From: Streptomyces sp. NRRL S-455 | GTDB taxonomy: Bacteria > Actinomycetota > Actinomycetes > Streptomycetales > Streptomycetaceae | Reading direction: 5' to 3' | Length of the DNA: 64,000 nt | Assembly: GCF_000717875.1 (NCBI RefSeq) | Contig: NZ_JOCT01000001.1 | Coordinates: forward strand, 248,001-312,000 | In this document: in pieces, positions 1-8,378 of the stretch | Numbering within the stretch: position 1 is the first letter of the stretch | Layout: each line of letters opens with the position of its first letter | The notes under the pieces: model-generated | Database searches by the model: none | What the model saw: only the letters and a program-made list of their open reading frames with translations | What the model was told of the DNA's origin: nothing | Translations under genes and position numbers: made by a program

Positions 1-1376
1 AGCTGGTTGGCGGCCGTGTGGCAGTCCCAGATCAGGACCGTGGCCCCGGCCGCGGTGGAGGAGTTGTCCACGTCCAGACAGCGTGCGGACGCGTTGCCGC
101 GGAACCGCGAGGTGGTGGCGGTCAGTGGGCTGCCACCGTGCACCCGGAACACGGCCACGCCGTGCGCGGGGACGCTCGCCGAGATCTGCCCGGACGTGCT
201 GGACGTACCTCCGGTCCACAGGTCCGTCAGGGTGAACGACCCGCCGGACAGGCCGACTTGCGCGGCTGTGGTGGTGATCGTCGCGGTGCTCCCTCCCCGG
301 TTGAACAGGCCCACCGCGACCGAGCCGTCCGACAGGGGCTTGGCGAACACCTCGGTGCCGCCGTCATCGCGCACCCTGCGCCCGCCCGCGCCCAGCGGGT
401 CCTGGTTCACCGCCAGCAGACGCGGGTTGCGCAGGATCGCACTCACGTCGGCTGACATGGTGCGGATGTCGTTGCCGGCCATGAGCGGGGCACTCAGCAG
501 CGCCCACAGGGCGAAGTGGGAGCGGGACTCGGTCAGGGACAGGCCGGGACGGCCGACGACCAGCATGTCCGGGTCGTTCCAGTGCCCCGGGCCCGACTGC
601 GCCGCCAGCGGCGCGGTGACGTCCAGGACGTTGCCGACGCCCATCGGATAGCTGTTGGTGTTGCCGTTCTGCCAGATGTCGAGCAGGTCCTCGGTCGTCC
701 GCCACAGGTCGGCGACCTCGCCCCAGTTGTACGTGTCGCCGGTGATGGCGTGGAAACTGTTGGGGTTGATGCTGTAGACGATCGGCCGTCCGGTGGCGCG
801 CAGCGCGTCGCGCATCAGGGTGAACCGCGCGACCTGCTCGTCGCGGGTGCCGCTGGAGGAGCACCAGTCGTACTTGAGGTAGTCGACGCCCCACGAGGCG
901 AACGTCGCGGCGTCCTGGGCCTCGTGCCCCCTGCTGCCCGTCGCCCCCGGGTAGGCGCCGGTGGTCTGCGCGCAGGTGCGTTCGCCCGGCACCTGGTAGA
1001 TCCCGAACTTCAGGCCCTTGCTGTGGATGTAGTCCCCGAGCGCCTTCATCCCGCTGGGGAACTTGGTCGGGTTGGCGCGCAGGTTCCCTGCCGCGTCGCG
1101 CTGCGGGTCGAACCAGCAGTCGTCGACCACCACGTACCGGTAGCCGGCGTCGCGCATGCCCGAGGACACCATCGCGTCGGCGGCCTGGCGCACCTGGGCC
1201 TCGGTGATCTGGCACCCGAAGCTGTTCCAGCTGTTCCAGCCGAGCGGCGGGGTGAGCGCCGGGCTGCCCGGCGCGGCCGAGGCGGTGGAGTGCGAGGAGG
1301 CCGTCACGGACGCGGTGACCGTCAGCGCGGCGGCGGCGAGGAGGCGGAGCAGTCGTCTGGCTGATCGTCGGGGCAA
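1..1376 (-). CDS. Secreted GH27 alpha-galactosidase with C-terminal ricin-type lectin domain, 3' end cut by the window edge
   Basis: Hydrolyses terminal alpha-galactosides outside the cell. The TTG start at 1376 is chosen because AAAGGAG lies 8 bases upstream and an Arg-rich, then Leu/Ala-rich Sec signal peptide follows directly (ending ...STASAAPG). The mature protein opens with TPPLGWNSWNSFGC, the GH27 N-terminus. YLKYDWCSS carries the nucleophile Asp and GHWNDPDML the acid/base Asp. A beta-sandwich domain follows, then SARCLDVDNSSTAAGATVL, the start of a CBM13/ricin B domain that runs off the left edge. About 458 codons are present. The upstream region holds direct repeats and a palindrome that may be regulatory. 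Family assignment is firm; the exact galactoside is unknown. Confidence 0.9.
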   Translation of the reverse strand, partial: MPRRSARRLLRLLAAAALTVTASVTASSHSTASAAPGSPALTPPLGWNSWNSFGCQITEAQVRQAADAMVSSGMRDAGYRYVVVDDCWFDPQRDAAGNLRANPTKFPSGMKALGDYIHSKGLKFGIYQVPGERTCAQTTGAYPGATGSRGHEAQDAATFASWGVDYLKYDWCSSSGTRDEQVARFTLMRDALRATGRPIVYSINPNSFHAITGDTYNWGEVADLWRTTEDLLDIWQNGNTNSYPMGVGNVLDVTAPLAAQSGPGHWNDPDMLVVGRPGLSLTESRSHFALWALLSAPLMAGNDIRTMSADVSAILRNPRLLAVNQDPLGAGGRRVRDDGGTEVFAKPLSDGSVAVGLFNRGGSTATITTTAAQVGLSGGSFTLTDLWTGGTSSTSGQISASVPAHGVAVFRVHGGSPLTATTSRFRGNASARCLDVDNSSTAAGATVLIWDCHTAANQ

Positions 1377-1432
1377 TCGGGGGCTCCTTTGCCGAAGGGG
1401 TGCCGTGGGCGGGTGACGTGACGCCTCGGCGG

Positions 1433-1452
1433 ATGTCAGGTGCATGTCAGGT
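1433..1452. promoter_or_regulatory. Direct repeat ATGTCAGGT x2 upstream of the alpha-galactosidase
   Basis: ATGTCAGGT occurs at 1433-1441 and again at 1444-1452, an 11-base period (one helical turn), about 60 bases upstream of the alpha-galactosidase start. One-turn spacing suits two regulator subunits on the same DNA face. The function is inferred only. Confidence 0.3.
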
Positions 1453-1660
1453 ACACGGTGCGGTATGCGCTCGCAGTTTCGAACACCATTCGGAAAGCCA
1501 GGCGTCTCGGATACTAGGGAGGCGCCCGAACATGTCAACACCGTCGCCTCAGGGAAATTCGCGGCACCACCGCGGACGGCCGGAAGCGCCACCGCGGACC
1601 TGCGGGATCCGGACTCCCCGTCCGGCGGTCTCGGTCGGCTCCGCAGGTCCGAATGTTTCG

Positions 1661-1675
1661 ATTCGTGCCACGAAT
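1661..1675. promoter_or_regulatory. Perfect palindrome ATTCGTG-C-CACGAAT, candidate operator
   Basis: Seven-base arms are perfectly inverted around one central base. The site lies in the divergent region between the alpha-galactosidase and the phosphatase, about 145 bases upstream of the latter. It looks like a dimeric regulator site; no adjacent regulator gene is evident. Confidence 0.35.
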
Positions 1676-1818
1676 GATGCGGCTGGGATGACTACGATCG
1701 GTTTACCGGCCCGTGCACGCACGGGCCGGAGCGCCATGCGGTGCAGGCGGATCTAGGCTGGAAGCAGCCGCTGGAAACCAGCCTCACGGGTACGGCTGTC
1801 CGGACGGAGGCGTGGCGC

Positions 1819-4278
1819 GTGGAGATGGCCGGCAAGCAGGACGCGTCCATTGCCGTTGTCGTGGTGGGCCAGGACGGCAAGGTGAGTGGCTGGAGCGAGG
1901 GAGGCCGGCTGCTCCTGGGCTGGACCGCGGAGGACGTCATCGGCCGCCCCGTGGCCGACCTGCTGGCCGATCCCCCGCCCCCCGGCTTCCCCGAGGGCTA
2001 CGGCACCGGCCCCGACCCCACCGGGTTCGTCCCCCTGCGTCACCGTGACGGTTCCACGGTGGACGCCGTGGTGGCGGCTCAGCCGCTGTCCGGCCCCGAC
2101 GGCCGGGCCACGGGCCACGTGATGACCGTCCAGCGCTGGGGACGCCGCCCGGTGATCGCCGACCGGGCCTTCGAGCAGTGCCCCTTCGCCCTGGGCGTCT
2201 ACGACCCTGAGCTGCGATTCTCGTGGATCAACGCCTCCTCCGGCCGGGTGATAGCGCACACCGAGGAGCAAGTGCTCGGCAGGAAGTACCGCGAGGTGCT
2301 TCCCGAGTTCGACCGCACGCTCTTTCCCGAACGGGACGACAAGCCCTACACCGACAAGCTCGCCGAAGTGGCGAGGACGGGCGAGCCCGCGCGTCTCATC
2401 ACCGTCTTCCGCGCTCGCGGCAGCGACTACGCCAACGCCTGGGCCACCAGCATATGGCCCGTCCGGGACGGCGAGGGCAGGGTCCGGGCGGTCGCCAACT
2501 GGGGATTCGACATGAGCGCCGAGTACTGGGCCCGGCAGCGCCTGCTCATCCTCAACGAGGCCAGCGGCGGCATCGGCCGGACACTCGACGTGATCGGCAC
2601 CGCTCAGGAGCTGGCCAGGACCCCGGTGCCCGGGTTCGCCGACCTGGTCACCGTCGATCTCTTCGACGAGGTGCTGCGCGGAGAGGAACCGCCCCCGGCG
2701 TCCGCGTTCACCTCCGGCGACACCATCACGCTCAGCCGCGCCGCCCAGCACAGCGCGAGAGAGGACACCGACCGGCCGCCCGGAACCACGGCGCCGGTCA
2801 GCCACGCTCCCGGTTCCGTCGCCGCCCGCTGCATGGCCACCGGCAGGTCCACGGTCCAGCTCGCGGCAGAACCCGGCCAGGGCGGTGAATGGGCCTTCGG
2901 GCCCGGGCTCGCCGCCGACCCGGCCCACTGGCCGCCGGGCAACCCGTTGATCGACGAGTCCATCGCCGCGGAGGGGTTGACCGGCCGGATCACCGTGCCG
3001 CTCCGGGCACGCGGCGCGCTGCTCGGGGTCGTCGCCTTCTCCCGCCGCGACCGGCCCGAGGCCTTCACCGCCGACGACCTGATCCTCGCCGAGGAGCTGA
3101 CCGCCAAGGCAGCCGTCGCCATCGACAACGCCCGCCGGTTCTCGCGCGAGCGGACGACCGCGCTGACCCTGCAACGCAGCCTGCTGCCGCAAGGGCTGCC
3201 GAACCAGGAGGCGGTCGAGGCGGCATCCCGCTACCTGCCCGGCGGGACCGGCACGGAAGTGGGCGGTGACTGGTTCGACGTCATCCCCCTGTCCGGCGCC
3301 CGGGTCGCTCTGGTCGTCGGAGATGTCGTCGGCCATGGCCTGCACGCCTCGGCGAGCATGGGCCGGCTGCGCACGGCGGTCCGTACTCTCGCCGACGTGG
3401 ATCTGCCGCCGGACGAGCTGCTGACCCATCTGGACGACCTGGTCCTCCACCTCGCCGACGACCTCCAGCCGGCCGGCCGTCTCCAGCCTGTCGGCGAGGC
3501 CGGGGCGACCTGCCTGTACACCGTCTACGACCCGGTCTCCCGGCACCTCACGTTGGCGAGCGCGGGCCACCCCCTGCCGCTGATCGTCTCCCCGGACGGC
3601 ACCACGACCCCGGTGGCCGCCCATCCCGGGCCACCGCTCGGCATCGGTGGGCTGCCTTTCGAGGCCACCGAGCTCGAGCTGCCCGAGGGCAGCCTGCTCG
3701 CCCTCTGCACCGACGGACTGCTGGGAAGCCGCGAACGCGACGTCGATGAGGGGTTCGCCGAACTGCGGCGGGTCCTGAGCCACTCGGCCGGCTCGCTGGA
3801 ATCCCTGTGCGACGCGGTGATGGACGCCATGCTCCCCGATCGCCGCACCGACGACGCCGCTCTGCTGCTCGCTCGCACTCACGCGCTGGCTCGCCACCAC
3901 GTCGCCGACTGGGACGTCGAGCCCGACACCGCACAGGTGCCGAACGCCAGGAAGTTCGCCGTCGACCAAGTGGACGCCTGGGGTCTGGCGGAGGCGGCCT
4001 TCATCACCGAACTGGTCGTCAGCGAGCTGGTCACCAACGCCATCAGATACGGCGAGCCGCCGATCAGGCTGCGGCTGATTCGCGACACCTCCTTGATCTG
4101 CGAGGTCTCCGACGCCAGCAACACCGCTCCGCACCTGCGCCGGGCCCGTGCCTTCGACGAGGGCGGCCGGGGCCTGCTGTTGGTCGCCCAGCTCACCCAA
4201 GGGTGGGGCACCCGGCACACCACCGACGGCAAGACGATCTGGTGCGCGCAGGCCCTCCCCCGGCCTGGGCCGCGCTGA
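1819..4278 (+). CDS. PAS-PAS-GAF-SpoIIE phosphatase with C-terminal RsbW-like ATPase domain
   Basis: A cytoplasmic sensor of about 819 aa that probably dephosphorylates an anti-sigma-factor antagonist and may also bind or phosphorylate it. Order: PAS-like domain (about 10-110), second PAS domain (about 115-240), GAF (about 255-450), PP2C/SpoIIE domain (about 470-690, with GGDWFDVIPL, VGDVVGHGLHA and CTDGLLGSRE metal-site motifs), HATPase_c_2 (about 700-815, with VSELVTNAIRYGEPP and EGGRGLLLVAQL). GTG 1819 has GGAGG 8 bases upstream. The frame stays open to GTG 1741, but that start has no ribosome site. It stands alone, and phosphatase and kinase-like domains in one chain are common in Streptomyces. 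The sigma-factor target is unknown. Confidence 0.9.
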   Translation: MEMAGKQDASIAVVVVGQDGKVSGWSEGGRLLLGWTAEDVIGRPVADLLADPPPPGFPEGYGTGPDPTGFVPLRHRDGSTVDAVVAAQPLSGPDGRATGHVMTVQRWGRRPVIADRAFEQCPFALGVYDPELRFSWINASSGRVIAHTEEQVLGRKYREVLPEFDRTLFPERDDKPYTDKLAEVARTGEPARLITVFRARGSDYANAWATSIWPVRDGEGRVRAVANWGFDMSAEYWARQRLLILNEASGGIGRTLDVIGTAQELARTPVPGFADLVTVDLFDEVLRGEEPPPASAFTSGDTITLSRAAQHSAREDTDRPPGTTAPVSHAPGSVAARCMATGRSTVQLAAEPGQGGEWAFGPGLAADPAHWPPGNPLIDESIAAEGLTGRITVPLRARGALLGVVAFSRRDRPEAFTADDLILAEELTAKAAVAIDNARRFSRERTTALTLQRSLLPQGLPNQEAVEAASRYLPGGTGTEVGGDWFDVIPLSGARVALVVGDVVGHGLHASASMGRLRTAVRTLADVDLPPDELLTHLDDLVLHLADDLQPAGRLQPVGEAGATCLYTVYDPVSRHLTLASAGHPLPLIVSPDGTTTPVAAHPGPPLGIGGLPFEATELELPEGSLLALCTDGLLGSRERDVDEGFAELRRVLSHSAGSLESLCDAVMDAMLPDRRTDDAALLLARTHALARHHVADWDVEPDTAQVPNARKFAVDQVDAWGLAEAAFITELVVSELVTNAIRYGEPPIRLRLIRDTSLICEVSDASNTAPHLRRARAFDEGGRGLLLVAQLTQGWGTRHTTDGKTIWCAQALPRPGPR

Positions 4279-4362
4279 GATCCCCCTGTCCCGCCAGTCG
4301 GACAGCCGGTCGTCAGTGAGCGCCTTGACTTCTCGTGGGAGGCGGGGGGGTTGGATCCTGCT

Positions 4363-4374
4363 TTCATCGATGAA
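4363..4374. promoter_or_regulatory. Perfect 12-base palindrome TTCATCGATGAA
   Basis: Lies between the phosphatase and the 3' end of the broken TetR gene, extended weakly to GC...GC on both sides (4360-4377). It could be an operator or part of a terminator. Nothing nearby decides. Confidence 0.3.
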
Positions 4375-4397
4375 GGCGCCTGAGTCCGGCCCGGCCG

Positions 4398-4825
4398 TCA
4401 GCGGGAAGGGCCGAGTGCCCCGGCGATCAGCCCTTCGAGCTGCTGCGCGACCTGGTCGAGAGGTTCCGCGCTGCGCTTGGCGCGGCACATGGCGGTCGCG
4501 CCCTCGACGGCGGCCACGACCAGGGCCGCCAGCCCCGGCGCCTGCTCCGGGGCGACCCCGTGCTCGCGGAGCGAGTCGGCGAGCAGTCGTTCCCACTCCT
4601 CGAATGCCTCGGCGGCGGCGAGGAGGGGCGGGGCCTCGTCGGTCGGCGGTTCCTCGACGGCGACGGCCAGTACGGGGCAGCCGGCGCGGAAGTCGCTGTC
4701 GACGACGATGCCGCGCCACAGGGCGAGGAAGGCGCGCAGGCCGGTGACCGGGCCCGCATCGAGTTCCTCCCGCAGGACGTGGGCGACCGCCCCACCCGCG
4801 TACCGCACCGCTTCAGTGGCCCGCC
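4398..4825 (-). pseudogene. TetR-family regulator (LmrA/YxaF type), N-terminal DNA-binding domain missing
   Basis: The frame reads ATEAVRYAGGAVAHVLREEL, then ...LWRGIVVDSDFRAGCPVLAV... and ends ...LEGLIAGALGPSR. This is the ligand-binding part of an LmrA/YxaF-like TetR repressor of about 190 aa. The roughly 50-60 residue helix-turn-helix that should precede ATEAVRYAG is absent. Immediately upstream (from about 4826) the sequence turns into a decayed copy of an unrelated repeat that also occurs at 13831-14083. The break at this exact point means an insertion or recombination removed the 5' end. Without the DNA-binding domain it cannot work as a repressor. Confidence 0.8.
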
Positions 4826-5076
4826 GTCCGGAGCCAGCACCGTGCTGACCCGCCTGCGGGCGATCGCCCACTCCTGCCATTCCAGCTCGGCCGCGGCCAG
4901 CTCGGCCTGGATACGGCAGCCTCCTCACGCAGCCGTCGACTCGACGGCGAGCGGCGAACTCGTACTCTTCCAGTAGCCCGACCCCGACGGCATTCGAGGC
5001 CTCCCGGCGAGCGACAACACAACAGGCCACAGCTCCCACGGAATCACCGACCCCAAGCTTGACCAGCTGAAACGCC
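4826..5076 (-). pseudogene. Decayed left copy of a dispersed repeat encoding a coiled-coil protein N-terminus
   Basis: By eye roughly 85% identical to 13831-14083 and in the same orientation. The minus-strand frame reads GLLEEYEFAARRRVDG, then shifts (one base is lost in GACGGCTGCG relative to the right copy) and continues in another frame as IQAELAAAELEWQEWAIARRRV. The helical, Glu/Arg-rich N-terminus resembles a small multi-copy protein family I recall from Streptomyces but cannot name. Frameshifted and lacking its 3' half, so not functional. Confidence 0.6.
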
Positions 5077-5111
5077 GTCCTCGAGTTCGGCAAGCCAACA
5101 GCCACCCACCC

Positions 5112-6209
5112 TTACCGCTTCAGGGGCGGCGGCGCCGTGCTGCTTCTGACCACCAGGCGGGTGGGAACGATGTCCGTGCCGGATCGGGGGACGTCGTGTT
5201 CGTGGATCTGTCGCAAGACCTCCTGGGCACTTTTCCGGCCCACCTCGGCGAAGTCCTGGTGGACGGTGGTCAGGGGCGGGGCGAAGTGGGCGGCATCGGG
5301 GAGGTCGTCGAAGCCGACCACGCTGATGTCGCCGGGGACAGCCTTGCCTCGTTCTTGGAAGGCGTGCAGGAGACCGAGTGCCATCTGGTCGTTGGAGGCA
5401 AACACCGCGGTGCAGTCCGGCTCTTGTGCGAGTTCGAGGCCGGCCGCGTAACCCGATTCGGCGGTCCAGTCGCCGTGCAGGGGCGGTGGCACAGGCCGTC
5501 CGGCTTCCTCGAGCACGGTCTGCCATGTCTGGGCTCGGCGCTGGCTTGCGTACGACGTCTCCGGACCGGTCACGTGCCAGACGGTCTCATGTCCGAGTTC
5601 CAGCAGGTGGCTGATGGCCTCTCGGGTGCCGCCGGCCTGGTCGGTATCGACCACGCGATAGCGGTCTCCGGCGTCGGAGTCCACGACGACCACGCGCACG
5701 CCGGGCGGCAGCTTCACGGTTCCCGCGTCAAGCAGGTGGACCTCGATGAAGACGATGACTGCGTCGACGGCCAGTTCACCCATCCGGGTGAAGGCGCCCA
5801 GCACACTGTCCTGGGTCGGAATATCGACGGGGATCACCGTGATCGCGTATCCCTCGGCCGCGGCCTGGGCCGCGATCGCTTGCACGGTGTCGCTGTGGCC
5901 GGTGGCGGAGAGGCTGTGGAGGATCACGCCGATGGTCTTGAACTGCCCGTACCTGAGGGCGCGCGCGGCACTGTTGGGCCGGTAGCCCAGTTCCCGCATC
6001 GCGGCCTGCACCCGCTCCCGGGTCGAACCGATCACGCTGGGATGGCCGTTGGCCACCCTGGACACGGTCTGACGTGAAACGCCGGCAAGCGCGGCGACGT
6101 CGGCCCTCGTGACGTGCTGCCTGTGGCGCCCGCCCGGTGCGGCCGAACCGACTTGCTGTGCGCCCACCGCAGGACCAGGATCCTGCTGTCCCGGCTCACT
6201 CAGGTCCAT
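5112..6209 (-). CDS. LacI-family transcriptional repressor of sugar locus 1
   Basis: 365 aa. The N-terminal helix-turn-helix (about 35-85) reads RADVAALAGVSRQTVSRVANG followed by the hinge GYRPNSAARAL. The rest is a periplasmic-binding-protein-like sugar sensor, with GFDDLPDAAHFAPPLTTV near the end. It is divergent from the ABC importer and beta-glucosidase genes at 6455-13498. The 245-base spacer holds three copies of GKTCACGTGAMC, so autorepression and control of the importer are the natural inference. The ATG at 6209 gives a 30-residue Pro/Gly-rich tail ahead of the HTH; GTG codons nearer the HTH are possible starts. The inducer is probably the oligosaccharide freed by the GH5 enzyme. Confidence 0.92.
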   Translation of the reverse strand: MDLSEPGQQDPGPAVGAQQVGSAAPGGRHRQHVTRADVAALAGVSRQTVSRVANGHPSVIGSTRERVQAAMRELGYRPNSAARALRYGQFKTIGVILHSLSATGHSDTVQAIAAQAAAEGYAITVIPVDIPTQDSVLGAFTRMGELAVDAVIVFIEVHLLDAGTVKLPPGVRVVVVDSDAGDRYRVVDTDQAGGTREAISHLLELGHETVWHVTGPETSYASQRRAQTWQTVLEEAGRPVPPPLHGDWTAESGYAAGLELAQEPDCTAVFASNDQMALGLLHAFQERGKAVPGDISVVGFDDLPDAAHFAPPLTTVHQDFAEVGRKSAQEVLRQIHEHDVPRSGTDIVPTRLVVRSSTAPPPLKR

Positions 6210-6325
6210 CGAGCCTTCGCTCCTGTCTGTCCACTCGTCGCCGTCCGCTGATGGCTCGGGCGGAAGTTTTAACGTGCGAGAAACCTTGACCTCTCACTGT
6301 GACGGGTGCCACGCTACCGCATCAT

Positions 6326-6414
6326 GTTCACGTGACCAACCGTCTGCGGGCTGAATGGTCACGTGAACAAGGTTCGGATCGGTGCGCTGAGCCGGACTCG
6401 ATGTTCACGTGACC
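6326..6414. promoter_or_regulatory. Three TCACGTGA palindromic operators between lacI-type gene and ABC importer
   Basis: GTTCACGTGACC at 6326-6337 and again at 6403-6414, and its reverse-type GGTCACGTGAAC at 6357-6368. The cores TCACGTGA are 31 and 46 bases apart. Central CG and odd-even symmetry match LacI-family operators. The sequence differs from the TGGGAGCGCTCCCA box known for the cellobiose repressor CebR. Binding by the adjacent LacI protein is inferred. Confidence 0.7.
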
Positions 6415-6454
6415 ACGCAGTGTGGTCAGCGTTCGCGCAGCAAGGAGTGAAGCG

Positions 6455-7372
6455 GTGGTCGCAGCACCACAGGCAGGGGTTCCAGGTGCCAGGAGGCCAT
6501 CGGCCTCGAGACGGCGGTCATGGGTCGGCTGGCGGTTCGTCGGGCCGTTCGTGGCGGTGTTTGCGCTGGTCTTCCTCGCGCCGATCGGCTACTCGATCTA
6601 CCTGAGCCTGTTCCGTACCCGGCTGATCGGCGGAACGGCCTTCGTCGGTGCCGACAACTACACCGAGGTGCTGGGGGACGCGCAGTTCTGGTCCGCCTTC
6701 GGGCGGGTGGCGGTCTTCCTGGCCGTGCAGGTCCCGATCATGTTGCTCCTCGCGCTTCTGCTGGCCCTGGCGATCGACAGCGGCCGCCTGTACGGGGCGG
6801 GCTTCTTCCGGATCTCGGTGTTCCTGCCTTACGCGGTGCCGGCCGTCGTCGCAACGCTGATGTGGGGCTTCATGTACGGAACCCGGTTCGGCCTGGTCGG
6901 CAACATCAATGAGGCGTTCGGGATCTCGCTTCCCGACCCGCTGTCGCCCGATCTGGTCCTCGCGTCGATCGGCAACATCGTGACCTGGCAGTTCGTGGGC
7001 TACAACATGCTGATCCTCTACTCGGCGCTGAGGGTGGTCGATCCGGCGCTGTACGAGGCCGCGGAGATGGACGGGGCCGGGCAGCTGCGGATCATCTGGG
7101 CGATCAAGCTCCCGGCGCTGCGCGGGGCTCTGTCGATCGCGACGATCTTCTCGATCATCGGCAGTTTCCAGCTGTTCAACGAGCCGAGCGTCCTCAAGAG
7201 CCTGGCGCCGAATGCGATCACGTCCTACTTCACGCCAAACCTCTACGCCTACTCGCTGTCGTTTGCCGGACAGAAGTTCAACTACTCGGCCACGGTCGCC
7301 ATCGTCATGGGCGTGATCACGATGATCATCGCCTACGCCGTCCAGCTGCGCGGCCTGCGGAAGGAATCCTGA
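6455..7372 (+). CDS. Sugar ABC transporter permease, MalF type
   Basis: Integral membrane subunit of a CUT1 oligosaccharide importer, about 305 aa and six predicted membrane segments starting at WRFVGPFVAVFALVFLAPI. The EAA loop that contacts the ATPase is visible as LYEAAEMDGAGQLRIIW. The GTG at 6455 is preferred over the GTG at 6422 because AAGGAG stands 7 bases before it. First gene of the operon, with a 2-base gap to the second permease. No ATPase is encoded locally, so a shared MsiK-type ATPase is likely. Confidence 0.92.
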   Translation: MVAAPQAGVPGARRPSASRRRSWVGWRFVGPFVAVFALVFLAPIGYSIYLSLFRTRLIGGTAFVGADNYTEVLGDAQFWSAFGRVAVFLAVQVPIMLLLALLLALAIDSGRLYGAGFFRISVFLPYAVPAVVATLMWGFMYGTRFGLVGNINEAFGISLPDPLSPDLVLASIGNIVTWQFVGYNMLILYSALRVVDPALYEAAEMDGAGQLRIIWAIKLPALRGALSIATIFSIIGSFQLFNEPSVLKSLAPNAITSYFTPNLYAYSLSFAGQKFNYSATVAIVMGVITMIIAYAVQLRGLRKES

Positions 7373-7374
7373 TC

Positions 7375-8322
7375 ATGGCGACCACGACTCCCCGCGTCGG
7401 GCACAAGCCGCGCACGGCACGGCACGCGGGTGCCTCTTCGGGCCCGCTGGTGGTCCGCCCCGCCCGGCGCGCCTCCCGCCGGAAGAGGCGCAGCGCCACG
7501 CTGACCGCCCTGACGGTGATCATGCTGGTGTACACGTTGCTGCCGCTGGCGTGGCTGGCGATCAACGCGACCAAGACGCAGAAGGGGCTGTTCGACTCCT
7601 TCGGCCTGTGGCTGGATGGCGACTTCGCCCTGTTCGGCAATATCGCCGACACCTTCAGCTACAACGACGGGATCTTCACCCGCTGGCTGCTCAACACCGT
7701 GCTGTATGTGGTGGTCGGGGCGGGCGGCGCTACGTTCCTCGCGACGCTCGCCGGATACGGGCTGGCCAAGTTCGACTTCCCCGGCAAGAAGGCCGTGTTC
7801 GCGACTGTCATCGGAGCGGTCGCGGTGCCCGGTACCGCACTGGCGGTTCCCACCTTCCTGATGTTCTCCGAGATGGGGCTGACCAACACCCCGTGGGCGA
7901 TCATCATCCCGTCGCTGGTCTCGCCGTTCGGCCTCTACCTGATGTGGACCTTCGCCACCGACGCCGTCCCGAAAGAGATCCTGGAGTCAGCGCGCGTCGA
8001 TGGCGCCGGCGAGTTCCGCACGTTCTTCCGGATCAGCCTGCCGATGCTGGCGCCGGGAATCGTCACCGTTCTTCTCTTCAACGTGGTCGCGACCTGGAAC
8101 AACTACTTCCTGCCGCTGATCATGCTGAAGGATCCCGACTGGTACCCGCTGACCCTCGGCCTGAACAGCTGGAACGCCCAGGCTTCCACCGTGGGTGGCG
8201 AAGCGGTCTTCAATCTCGTGATCACTGGATCACTGCTCACCATCGTCCCGCTGATCGTGGCGTTCCTGCTGCTCCAGCGGTACTGGCAGTCCGGCCTGTC
8301 CGCCGGGAGCGTCAAGGGCTGA
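7375..8322 (+). CDS. Sugar ABC transporter permease, MalG type
   Basis: 315 aa. A basic N-terminal tail (about 1-45) precedes six membrane segments beginning TLTALTVIMLVYTLLPLAW. The EAA motif reads ILESARVDGAGEFRTFF. Partner of the MalF-type subunit directly upstream. The AAGGAA sequence at the end of the previous gene serves as ribosome site, which suggests translational coupling. Confidence 0.92.
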   Translation: MATTTPRVGHKPRTARHAGASSGPLVVRPARRASRRKRRSATLTALTVIMLVYTLLPLAWLAINATKTQKGLFDSFGLWLDGDFALFGNIADTFSYNDGIFTRWLLNTVLYVVVGAGGATFLATLAGYGLAKFDFPGKKAVFATVIGAVAVPGTALAVPTFLMFSEMGLTNTPWAIIIPSLVSPFGLYLMWTFATDAVPKEILESARVDGAGEFRTFFRISLPMLAPGIVTVLLFNVVATWNNYFLPLIMLKDPDWYPLTLGLNSWNAQASTVGGEAVFNLVITGSLLTIVPLIVAFLLLQRYWQSGLSAGSVKG

Positions 8323-8378
8323 TCTGCGCCCGCCGACTGCAACCCCTCCCAGATACACCGCACGAAAGGGAACACCCC

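Larger units (their letters stand above)
1377..1818. other. Divergent intergenic region with repeats, no gene
   Basis: About 440 bases between the alpha-galactosidase and the SpoIIE phosphatase. It has lower GC patches than its neighbours. It holds the 9-base direct repeat at 1433-1452 and the palindrome at 1661-1675. A GGGTAC hexamer at 1788-1793 resembles a stress-sigma -10 element, but I see no matching -35. Short reading frames here lack a ribosome site and codon bias. Confidence 0.6.

Noticed and set aside
1753..4719. 988-codon minus-strand open frame opposite the SpoIIE phosphatase
   Set aside because: Shadow of a high-GC gene: Arg/Gly/Pro-rich translation with no recognisable domain, and it also runs across the TetR remnant.
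6326..6414. CebR-type cellobiose operator
   Set aside because: The sites read TCACGTGA and not the TGGGAGCGCTCCCA type, so a cellobiose label for the locus is not supported.
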